This document shows, one piece after another, positions 35,665-45,341 of a DNA stretch of 64,000 nt. Within the stretch, counting starts at the first letter, position 1. Each line of letters starts with the position of its first letter. The translations under genes and the position numbers were made by a program. Location: the NCBI GenBank assembly GCA_036346405.1, contig CM070546.1, positions 96,718,955 to 96,782,954 of the forward strand. The letters run 5' to 3'. The notes beneath the pieces were generated by a model. It had not been told where the DNA came from, searched no databases, and was given only the letters and a program-made list of their open reading frames with translations. The stretch is from Phyllostachys edulis (taxonomy: Eukaryota > Streptophyta > Magnoliopsida > Poales > Poaceae).

Positions 35665-37910
35665 TATAATATCCCGTCTAGATATAAAACAAATAAGTGA
35701 TTACTACTAAATTTAAATAGACTTAGAAATGAAAAATTCAGAATTTTGGGAGAGAAATGGGCCACTAACCCATAATCTAGTAGGGGGAGTCGACCATAGT
35801 GGCTCAAGGGTCATGAGTGAGCTGGTTGCCCACTAGAACACCAAACGCTAGACACGCTGGTACTGTAGCACAACGCGGTTACTGTAGTGCTGCCTCCCCT
35901 CCGTCCCCCAACAGCCCATCCACCTGCAACCGCTCCTCCCTACGCCTCTCCCTGCCGAGCCCCTCCACCAGCGCCCCTTTGCCTTAGTGCTGCTGCTGCT
36001 GTCTAGCAAGGAGGAGAAGATCCAGCAAGGAAAAAGAAAGGAGGAAGAGAGGAAAAGGGAAGAGCAGAGAAGAGGAAAGGAGAAGGATCTCGCGGGATTT
36101 TGTGATCTTCATCGTGATCTCCTCGGGTAATGATCTGGAACTCTTTAGTTGTCCCAAAGATAGTCGTGGTTTAGTTTGTAGAACGATAGATCAATGGGAA
36201 GGGTAGCTGTATTTTTGTCCAGGTTCGTTAGGTTTAGGGAAGAACGTTACGGGGGCGATTAGAGTTACTTAGACTCGGAATTAGGGTTTAGTGTAATTAG
36301 AGAAAAGTTAGTTTATCGCGTTAGATTTCCAGTAAGGTTTGGATCGTTAAAATCAGAGCAACGAACGAAAAGATATGGCCTCCGGAAGGCTGTTGTCCAG
36401 ATTCTAGACATAGTTGGCAGACTTCGTGTAGTTGGGTCGATTTCGTGTAGAAATTGGTAAAATTAAATGTTGGTGTAAACTTGAGTATTGTAGGAATTTT
36501 TGGGTAGATTCCAGAAATCATATTATTCATATATGTTCAAGTTGTAGAATTAAAATATAAAATTTTGAAATGGATTGTTCTGACAGAATCTGGAACGGTC
36601 TTCGAGTAAAGAAACGGAGTGGAAAAATGTAGAATCAGGGTTTTATCATAACTAGAAAAATGTAGGTGGTTTCGTGAGGATTCCAGAAAGTCTTGGATGG
36701 ATGAATTTGGATTTAAAATGAGTAAGATAGGGCCGTTTTACTACAGGGACAGTGGTAGTGCGTTCGGTAATTTTGGGTTAAAATGATTCGGTTTGGCGTA
36801 GACGTGCGAGGATGGTTAGAATAAAGTATTGATGCTGTAATGTATGATTTTGAGTTGTGTTTTGGATTGTTTGTCCAGGGAGTGTGGTCTCGTGTGCATT
36901 GCCGCCGTTTCACTCTCCAGCGTCACAAGGGTAAACATGCAAGTGTATGGTAAACGGTGGTCCTTGGTTGATCACTGTATGCTTTACCATGTATTACCAT
37001 TATATTACTGTGCTTTTACTTATTCAATTGCAAGTAATATTAATGGTCATTATTTATTCCTTATTGTTGGATACGATTTTATTGGACAATGGTAATATTG
37101 ATGAAACTATGAATATTTGTGCATACATAACATCATTGCGTAAGAAAAGGTGATCATGTTGATCACAACTCCATGGGAGTGGAGGATATCCCCGATCCTT
37201 AAGGAGGACGGGCTTGAGAGTGTGTCATCGGTGGGTGAACACTCATGCTATACCGGTATACACCAAAAAAAGTGAATGTGGACATGTAGTGTAGAGATGC
37301 ATGGAATGAAAGATGGTTGATGATTGTGTATGTGAATAAAGAAAGAGAATTGAATAATTGAGCATGAGAATAAAGAAAATAGAACAATTAATGGTTATGA
37401 TGATATTGTGTATTGCTGATTAATCATTATTCATTGCTTACTTTTGTGCTTGCTGAGTCGTGTACTCACCCTTACTTTACTGTTGTTTTTATGTGATCAT
37501 TGACGACGCTTCACTTGGGAAGGGTTAGCAATTGGAACACTGCTCACCCTCAATTACTTGATCACTTGTCATGAGAAATCTCTATCTTAGAGTGATGGTT
37601 TAATATCTTAGACTATGATAGACATTGATTGATTCTAGATGATTAATTGGAACTAGTTTATTCATTCGATAGACTCTGTTTGATTGATTTTTGCTTAAGT
37701 CTTGGATTTCTATTTTGCTTTGCTATCTAGAGTTTAAACATCTGTGTTTGCCATTTCGTTATTTATACGTTATTGTGACCTGTGGACGGGTGTTAGTATT
37801 GAATTGTTTGCTGGAATTTATTGTTAATGGTTGTTAAAACTAGTAGTTGGGGTAGTTTGGTTGTATTTCGGGCTCAGTGTTAGGCCGGGGTATTTGGCCG
37901 GAGTGTTACA
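35665..37910 (+). mobile_element. 3' LTR of chromovirus B
   Basis: It begins TATAATATCCCGTCTA (TG mutated to TA) and ends GGAGTGTTACA. It carries the uninterrupted GGTAG site that proves the nested insertion in the 5' copy. The acceptor-like AG of the 5' LTR is AT here (near 37491), and there is a short duplication (GGGGTATTTGGCCGG) near the end. Substitutions against the 5' copy are frequent, so the element is old. Confidence 0.9.
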
Positions 37911-38346
37911 TTGACATTCATGATAACGGGATGCATAAGAATCATTCAATTATTGAAGAACAATCTTAAATTCAATAATCTGGGCAACACCAAAGTCATT
38001 AGAAACTTTTTTTGTTGTGACAAATTCATCGTGGAATTGAGGGCCAATTCCAAGATCCCATTCTAAAGGCAACCAAACAGTCCTGGAATCGGAATTGCGA
38101 TTCCGATTCCACAATTATGGATACAATTCAGACATCCAAACGGGGCCTTATAAGATTTGAAACTCTGAATCCCTCGTGAATTCTGTAAATTAAATTCCGA
38201 TTCCACAATTATGGATCCAATTCAGACATTCAAACGGGGCCTTATAAGATTTGAAACTCTGAATCCCTCGTGAATTCTGTAAATTAAAAAGCCTGTAGTG
38301 TTCAGTCAGCAGTTTACAAGCGTCTGAATGTGGAGTCTACATGAAC
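37911..38346. other. intergenic sequence right of element B
   Basis: No gene is seen. The CCAAACGGGGCC-type words near 38140 and 38235 resemble the outer words of DNA-transposon MITEs (GGCCCCGTTTGG), but no matching opposite terminus was found. A tandem duplication inside is listed separately. Confidence 0.35.
38101..38288 (+). repeat. 94-bp tandem duplication
   Basis: Units 38101-38194 and 38195-38288 both start TTCCGATTCCACAATTATGG and differ at only two or three positions (for example ATACAATTC versus ATCCAATTC). Confidence 0.9.
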
Positions 38347-38362
38347 AGAGTTATAGAGGTGG

Positions 38363-38564
38363 CGCCTATCGTTGCATAGCCTAACGGTATGATAGCTTAT
38401 CTCTCTGATTGAAAACTTGAGTTTGACTCCCACCAACAGCAAGCCGGATGAGTTATTTGTGTAGCTTTTTCACTATGATTTTATTGTATTTAAACCCGTG
38501 ACCTTTGATATGTGAATCGTAAGTTGATTGCCTTAGCCAATTGCCGTATTATATTTTTTTAAAA
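38363..38564 (+). mobile_element. tRNA-derived SINE
   Basis: It is flanked by a 16-bp duplication, AGAGTTATAGAGGTGG (38347-38362) and AGAGTTACAGAGGTGG (38565-38580), one mismatch. Inside is a Pol III A box TAGCCTAACGG (38377-38387), which fits TRGYNNANNGG exactly, and a B-box-like GAGTTTGACTCC (38419-38430) about 40 bp on. The 202-bp body ends in a short T/A run. Length and a T-rich end fit grass Au-type SINEs, but the family was not confirmed. Confidence 0.8.
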
Positions 38565-38580
38565 AGAGTTACAGAGGTGG

Positions 38581-39241
38581 CTAGAAGAAATTGATGAATA
38601 ATCTTGGTCAACTGACCGGTACATTACTATTGGAGACTTTTTTTTTTGGCACATATTAATTAGGTTCAAAATATCAGCAATTAATTAGTGCCCACTTAAT
38701 TTCCTTTTATCAATTGTGTAAATATGTTTAGTAGAACTGCATAACTCATATATAACTGCATCAAGTCATTAACAAGCCTGTGCTACGATCGATGGAGATT
38801 TAATTGACCTTAGGAAGATAATCAAGAATTCAGTGGGATAAAAGTAGGGATGCAATTTGCAATGCATCACGTCTGGCTTTCACATATCCCTCCTACCTAG
38901 TAGTAGTAATTCTCAAAATTTAACCACTTTTATCAGTGATCGATGTGATTCAACTGTTGTCCAACCGCGTTCATATTCATGACTAGCTATATCGGGAACA
39001 AACACAGTACAACTGCAGTGGTAAATACTTAACGTTAATTGGCTCCCAAGTTTTTCAGATTACATCTTGCTTGATTGATCCTTCAAATGTTGACACTGAT
39101 TTTGTCTGGTCCAACCATGAGTACTTTTTTTATGCAAGCAATGATGAGTGGAACTTGCAGCACCAGAGGATTTAGAAATCTTGAGGAACAAATATGGATG
39201 TAGATATGATAAGCATTTACAACCATTATTGATCACACAAG
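38581..39241. other. 3' flank of the membrane-protein gene
   Basis: AT-rich sequence with no separate gene. It will include the 3' UTR of the minus-strand gene; on the minus strand AATAAT occurs about 10-20 bases after the stop, but no firm polyadenylation signal can be chosen. Confidence 0.35.
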
Positions 39242-41293
39242 CTAATGTGGGAACACTGCATGATGGCACCAATTCTTTGCCCTTACAATCGACAAATACA
39301 CAAGGTAGCACGGAAGATGAAGTAACGCCATGGAGAAATACCTACAGAGTTCAAATCCTTGTAACAAAATTGAAATGATGCTCTTGTTGAGCAATATGTT
39401 TAGGAAACGATGGAATGTACACAACTGTAATTGCCATACCATATTGGTGCCCAGGGTGCTGCGGGATTAAGAAATGGGTACGGCCACCTACACAAATCAA
39501 ATACGCAGAGGAAAATGTTTATGTCAGAGCAGACAAGTCTTAAGAATCGGTGAGATTCGCTTTGTACTATTCAGGTAAAAAAAATTTAAAATGTTTAAAA
39601 GGCGTTAAATTTTACAGTGTAAAAAAAAACAAAGTACTAGCCAGGTTGACTTTGAGACTACGCCAGTCTCTCTGGTTCTGTTAATCCATCACAATTATTT
39701 CATCAAACGTTGTATGAGGCATCAACACAAACTGATTCATGGACTTATCGATTAATGTTTAAATTTGGTCAAAACTGAAACAAATACAGGAAATATTATT
39801 GATCTCACCATGTCAAGCCGCAAACATGTGCGATCCATTGGAAGATCACATACGAGCATGTCCAAAGAACGAAATATGTTATTTTGAACCAAGGGAAGGC
39901 CTGGTAAACGAAGAAAAACAAAACTGTTAGGGTGCGTCTATTATCTTCCGCTTGAACATAATATTAGATGTGTTTTAATTTGTTTCGGTTTTACTACCAA
40001 ACTGTCAAGAGCAGTCTCCATCAGCAGAAACACAAGGTTGAAAGAGTGCATGCAGCCCATCACCTGCAAATTAAGTTATGACAAATTTACGCAAAATAAT
40101 TAGCTGAATTGTGGTCCGATGGGAAAATGGGTAGACTTATCAGTAATCTGAAGAGAGACTGGAATGTTTAGGTTCAGGACAGGCAAGGTATAGTTTATTC
40201 TTTGCACATGTAGGAGTAGTTCATAGTAGTGGCTGCTACATAGTGCACCAATTAATCATTACTCACTGCATTGAGTCTGAAATGAGCGGACATGAAGGGC
40301 ACTATCAGAGCCCAGAAGACCACATCCGTCAGCACAACCGCGCCGCCGCAGACCTGCAGACGAAATCAACGCCAGAGCTGGAGTTACACCTTACAACTCC
40401 ATGTGCCATTCCTACTTGTGGCGCAGCACGTGTAGTGCAGAAGGATTAACGCGGAACTCTTCCAACTAAGTAATACTCTACATGAGTCGTATGTGATTCT
40501 GTATAGGTGCAAGCATACGCCAGGATCCATGGACCATGGACGTACGTACTGAGGTTGCAAGAGCGACAACCTGGTAGACAGTCTGCATGAAGCGTCCCAA
40601 GTACCGTCCAACTCTCTTCTCGGCACCATCTTTGATTTCCATTCGGCTGTTGCAGAGTAATCTTCCGTTGCTCTCGGGCTCGTTCGTGCGGTGCCTTGAG
40701 CACATGAAGCAACCGTACGCAGAAAACAGTGTGGCAGCCTGCATATGTTTCACACATGGGGCTTAATTTCCAGACTTGAAACGTGTCTTTTTTTACCTAT
40801 ATTTTTGCTGGAATTAAGTAGGAAACGTACCCCAAAATAGACGATCTCTAGCGAGAAGGTCCATCTGCAAATAGTTCATGGAAAGAAATCGATCCATTGT
40901 TGCTTGTTAGCTAGGTTGCAGGGGAGAAATAATTAATGGTCTCCAAACAAAAGAGAGAGGGATCGCCTCTGACGCATACTCCGTGTAGTACATCATAATG
41001 CTGGGATCGTAGGTCCGCACGTCCCACAGCAGCACGGCAGCGAGCGCGACCACGGCGGTGGCCCTGAACGCGAGCAGACATGCCGGGTGTACCCCGCTCC
41101 AGCGACTCCTCCACGTTACAGACAAATCGAACGCCACGCCGCCGCTGTCCACGTGCGGTTGACCACCGGTGGACGACGATGCAGCGTGCCGGCTCTTCTT
41201 CCGGGACATCGTCCAGAGGGACGCGGCGACAGAGCAGGCGACGATGGCGAAGCAGAGGAGGAGCTGCCATTGCCGTTGGACGTGGGTGGCCAT
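39242..41293 (-). CDS. eight-exon gene, 302-aa multi-pass membrane protein of unknown function
   Basis: Exons on the minus strand: 41293-40980, 40864-40831, 40738-40571, 40353-40267, 40063-39998, 39900-39809, 39487-39440, 39341-39242 (stop TAG). Every intron is GT..AG (donors such as GTATGCG, GTACGTTTCC, GTGAGTAA; acceptors TTGCAG, ATGCAG, CTGCAG), phases match and the 909-bp CDS has no internal stop. Hydrophobic segments lie near residues 9-27, 73-95, 106-127, 173-193, 202-221, 226-250 and 271-290. Family words: SGVHPACLLAFRA, YYTEWTF (across intron 1), AVVLTDVVFW, HSFNLVFLLMETAL, WWPYPFLNP, LLHLPCY. These match a conserved plant family of unnamed membrane proteins, distantly like animal Rolling-stone proteins (recalled, not searched). 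It acts in a membrane; substrate or partner unknown. It is the only intact host gene here. Confidence 0.88.
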
Positions 41294-41425
41294 ATATAGT
41301 TGGGTCGTTAGATGGCTTTAGCTAGGAGAGAGGCTCGATCTTTGGATTTGTTCGGGTGTCTGGCTTGAAGAATGGAAGAAGAACGAATGCAAGCAAACGT
41401 CAAGTGTTGAAGTGATCTTGCGGAT

Positions 41426-41429
<4 letters not shown>

Positions 41430-41457
<28 letters not shown>
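41430..41457. repeat. (GA)14 microsatellite in the gene's upstream region
   Basis: A GA run (CT on the gene's strand) lies about 140 bp upstream of the start codon of the minus-strand gene. CT-rich 'Y patches' are common near plant transcription starts, so it may be in the core promoter or 5' UTR. No convincing TATA box was picked upstream. Confidence 0.9.
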
Positions 41458-41459
<2 letters not shown>

Positions 41460-41460
<1 letters not shown>

Positions 41461-43280
41461 TATTTGTTGGCGGTTTTGACCGGCTGGTATTACTGGCCTG
41501 CCATTGGGTCGGACGACGTTGTTTCTGTTAGGACTGGTTGCTCCCAACTGTTTCTCATTTTTCATGTCAGTGGTTCTTTACAACTTCATTGCACGTATGT
41601 GTGCAACACAAAACTTGTACACCGTGTGTCATGGACCGTGCATCTGCTCCCCTTGCTTCTTCCTCGCTGGCTCTCTGCGACCCCAAATCCTTCTCAATCT
41701 GTCTAAATACTCCCAAATTCTCCTATTCCCAGCTTGGACACAATTTGTCAGCTAAAAAGAAAAAAGAAAACTGGTCAGCTAAAAGAACCAGAGCAGCGAT
41801 GGACTTTAGACAGACAAACTAAGTCTGGAACAGCCTCGTTGCGTGAAATTACCCAGGGAAATTGGAATCATGGAAAAGATGAGCAGAAGCGGTGCAGTGT
41901 GTACGTTTAGGGCAGGGTTTTTTTTACCGGAAATTTTTTTTGCCGGAGGTGGCCGGTATGGCCGAAAATTGGAAAATTTAGGCCAATTTCGGCTGAAATC
42001 TTCAAATAAAAATTTGAAATTTTCGGATTTGTTTTTTTTTAGAAAAAAATCAAATTAGAGACAAATTCAAGCAAATTCGATTTTTTGAGGCAAAATTCTT
42101 CTAAACCGATTTTTTGAAGGACTAGTTTGTATTTCTACTAGCCCCATAGCGAAATGTTTCACTTTCGACCGATTTTCGGCCGAAATTCAGAACCTGTAGC
42201 AGGAGTAGCTGCTAGACAGTGTCCCACAGGTCTAAGCCCCTGGGAAGATGCCAGAGCCCGGGTGCCGCGTTTGCGCGGGTCCGCCCTACCGCCCGGCGCG
42301 CACCCCGCATCGGCCACGATTTGCCGCTATGCGGGCCGGTCGGGTCGTCGGGATTGCCACGGTTGGGAAGGGCCGCCGGTAGCCAACGGCAACTGCAAGC
42401 TAGTCGAGCGATCCCGGAGTAACGGAAGCGGAGGCCATTCGGAATGACGGGATAGGCTACTATTCTGTACAAGCATGTATATAAACATTGTCATATTTAA
42501 CGACACAAATTTCAATTGGATGGGTGATTACTATTCCCTCCAGTAAAAAAAAAGTAGTGTCCGAAAATGCTTGCAATTTAACTGAATTAATTTTGACCGA
42601 AGATATTGTCTAAAATATTTAGTTTGGGCACACGGACCACTGGTCTTGTGGTGGGAGCGAGGGTGTTCGTTCTCGTCTGCTCGGGTTTGATCACTAGGAT
42701 CGACACAATGTGTTGTGTTTAATCATAGCACACACATGCGTGTGTGTGCATCCACTGAGAAAGTCTGTGCTAATAACGAGGAGATTGCTCACTTTGTTAG
42801 AAAAAAATATATTTCAAGTTGTGCACTATCAATTTTTTAGGAGATTAATTGCTTTCTTGAATAATCATGTTGCACAAGAACTCAAAGTGAAAGATCTAGC
42901 CCCCGTTTGCTTCCTGAATTGGGTCATAATTGATGAATTTCATCTGTTTGGATATCCAATGGAATTAGAATTGGATTTGAGGGCCAATTCAGCCTGAACT
43001 TGTGATAGTTACAAGTTGGGCTTTCTTGATTCAGAGCCCACCGCCTCTGATTTTAATGGAATTGGGGATCAAAGTCTCTATCTCCAATTGCGTTCGACAC
43101 CGACATCGAGTTCTTGTCTCGTCATTTCCTCTTCCCACGGTGGTTGCCGCCAGTGAGCCCCGATGACTGCTGCCCTCCCACGATGGCCGCTGAGCCTGGA
43201 TTACATCCACCGCTACCACCGCCAGCGATAACAAGCTGCCGCGACCAGAATCTGTCACCACTGCGGTGGTGATTATGGAA
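41460..43280. other. intergenic sequence, MITE-like scraps and a GC-rich block
   Basis: At 41915-42197 there is a Gly/Ala-codon-free, GGCCGAAA/TTTCGGCC-rich stretch beginning CAGGGTTTT and ending GAACCTG, like a hAT-type MITE but without a matching target duplication. 42198-42445 is GC-rich with frames on both strands and no family resemblance. At 42533 TTCCCTCCAG followed by an A-run resembles the left end of a Stowaway MITE; no right end was found. No gene can be supported. Confidence 0.3.
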
Positions 43281-43586
43281 GGAACAGCGGAAGCGGGAAT
43301 GCATTCGGCAAAGGAAATAGCTACGACAGCTTAGATGAGTTGGCGGGAGAGTTAACTTAATTAATGTATTAATGGATAGTGGGACCATGCTGTCAGCGAG
43401 TTAGGTTGTTGGGTGTAGCTTTAAGAAAGGAGAACTGTGCACTGTAAAGGGTTGTCGATGAAAAGAAATAGTATCTTGTCTCTTCCTCCTTTTCTATTTT
43501 TCCTCCTGATACTCAAATTCCCCATTCATGTCATGTGAATGTATCGAATCTCTTACGATCTCACCAATGTAGTTTAGACATAACAA
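43281..43586 (+). mobile_element. probable short 5' LTR of decayed Ty3 element X
   Basis: The stretch ends TTTAGACA and is followed at 43593 by TTGGTACTAGATCC, a damaged form of the tRNA-iMet primer site (TTGGTATCAGAGC). The gag reading begins about 150 bp later. The left boundary is a guess; no second copy is in the window. Confidence 0.4.
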
Positions 43587-43739
43587 TTTGGTACTAGATC
43601 CTCTTCAATCCACTGTGCGCAAATTTCTCTTAATCTCTCGGCTTCGACCAGTAAAAATCCCCAGAAAAGGGTGTCGATCGCCTTCTAGGCTTGATCGGTG
43701 TAAGGCCTGATTTGGGTTCGATTGGCTTGGAGGAGAAAT

Positions 43740-45205
43740 CGTGATAGCACCTTCGAAGCAAGGAATACAGGTAAAGCAAGTGGTGGAGGCAATGGAAAGG
43801 AGATTTACAGAGATGCTAGTGCAGATGAAAACTGAGATGATGGAGGAAGTGAAGATGGCGACGGGGCGCAATTGGTGGTGGTAGACCAGAAGCTTGAACA
43901 ACAAGGAGATCGGTTGGATCAATTATAGATGAAAGTAAATCTGTCCTTGGACTCCATCGGCAAGATTCAGCAAGAACAAGTTCATGTTGCAAAGACCATG
44001 AAGGGACCAACACCTCCTCCCCTCCTGATTCCTGCAAGGGATGGGCCAGGAATCATGGGAGCAAGGCTGAATGAAGTGTTGGTACCACCCCAAACTTAGA
44101 CATCATTGCATGTATCCTTTCCCCCTCCTACACCGATAACGTCTGAAATGTTAGAAACAAATAGATCAAGTGAGACCGGAGGAAGAAGAACTTGGATCCC
44201 AAAAATGGATTTCCCAAAGTTTGATGGAACTGATGCTCGAATCTGGGTTGACAAATGGCAAACATTTTTTTCGATGTACCAGATTCCAGATGGATTCCAA
44301 GCAGCTTCTGTGACAATGTATTTGGTAGATAGTGCTGCTCATTGGTACCAAGCTTATAAGGCATCGAATATTTGGCATGACTAGGAACAATTTCAATAGG
44401 TTGTGCTATCAGAATTCGAAACCAACACACAAGGTGGAAGAGATGAGAGAATTGCTGCAGTTAAAACAGACTGGAATAGTCAAATAATACAAAAAGAAGT
44501 TTGATCGCCTTGTGTACCATATCAGATTATATGACAGTTCAGTGAGTAGAATGATGCTGGTAACTCAGTTTGTGTTAGGTCTGAAGGATGAACTTCGAGC
44601 AGCAGTGGAGACACAAATTCCTAAATCAGTCAGCAAGGCAACAATTTATGCTATTGTGCATGAAGGAGTTCTTGACAGAACTAAGAAGGTGGGAATACAA
44701 TATAAGGGAGACAATAACAAACAACACAAGCAGTTTTGAGGTAGTAAGAAGGGAGACACTCGAGGTAAATTCACTCCAAATGATGTATGGAAGGCACAAC
44801 AACTGAAGGCTTACAGAAGAGCTCATGGGCTGTGTTTTCATTGTGGAGAAAAATACTCAACTGAACATCATTGTACTAACCAAGCTCAACTCAAAGCACT
44901 GGAACTGGAAGAGAATCCAACTTATTTATCAGAAGAAGTGTTGGATGTCATTATAGCTATGGAGGAATCCAAGACAGAGGAGGAAATGTTCTTGTCTTTA
45001 AATGCATTGGCTGGAATCACAAATGCAAGAACTATCCGATTGAGAGCCCCAGTAGGCAAACAGGTGATGCTGATGTTACTGGACTCAAGTAGTTCACATA
45101 CTGATGAGGGCATCCCTAGCTCTTTACCATCTTCATCTAATACAGATCAAGCTACAAGTATTGAAGCTCCAAATCTGCCATCTATACCTATTACAAGAGT
45201 ATGGG
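43740..45205 (+). pseudogene. Ty3/gypsy gag of element X, broken by stops
   Basis: In order: a coiled-coil-like start (VEAMERRFTEMLVQMKTEMM near 43783), the gag core at 44200-44384 with MDFPKFDGTDARIWVDKW and AASVTMYLVDSAAHWYQA, then an in-frame stop. Reading continues in shifted frames with LVTQFVLGLKDELRAAV (44560-44610) and a zinc-knuckle-like C-x2-C-x7-H-x-C at 44830-44875. After NALAGI comes VMLMLLDSSSSHT near 45065-45105, which is the protease active-site region with DSG changed to DSS. Immediately after it the reading leaves the protease family. Gag packages the element RNA; this copy has at least two stops and a frameshift and is dead. LTR H interrupts it at 45206. Confidence 0.75.
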
Positions 45206-45225
45206 TGTAACATCCCAAATATGGA

Positions 45226-45341
45226 TTGTGTTTCAAATGTAACCAAATCTAGGTTTGTGTTTCAAATGTAATCAAATCTAGGTTTGTGTTTCAAATGTAA
45301 TCAAACCTAGGGTTGTGTTTCAAATGTAAGAAAATGAGTAG
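45226..45341 (+). repeat. 29-bp repeat, four copies, at the start of LTR H
   Basis: Units starting TTGTGTTTCAAATGTAA lie at 45226, 45255, 45284 and 45313, each followed by a variant of CAAATCTAGG (the last copy diverges). They sit in the U3 start of the LTR, where tandem repeats often act as transcriptional enhancers. Confidence 0.9.

Larger units (their letters stand above)
26571..37910 (+). mobile_element. full-length chromovirus B (Tekay/Del-type), non-autonomous
   Basis: 5' LTR 26571-30742 (which includes a 1950-bp nested insertion), tRNA-iMet primer site at 30745, interior to 35664, polypurine tract, 3' LTR 35665-37910. The flanks are GTGAC on the left and TTGAC on the right, a 5-bp target duplication with one mismatch. 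The interior (4.9 kb, 706 bp of it a TRIM and its duplication) has no gag or pol frame longer than 130 codons; only a chromodomain end is readable. It must have been mobilised by a related autonomous element. It is a sister of element A. Confidence 0.9.

Noticed and set aside
38363..38440. possible tRNA gene (A and B boxes)
   Set aside because: No cloverleaf or acceptor stem can be drawn, and the unit is flanked by a 16-bp target duplication, so it is a SINE.
41915..42197. hAT-type MITE
   Set aside because: CAGGGTTT/GAACCTG ends are suggestive but the 8-bp flanks differ (GTTTAGGG versus TAGCAGGA) and the inner repeats do not pair well.
42154..42472. GC-rich frames on both strands right of the gene
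   Set aside because: No motif, no splice context and equal openness on both strands; no product can be supported.
42531..42600. Stowaway MITE
   Set aside because: Only a left-end-like CCCTCC word followed by an A-run; no matching right terminus was found.
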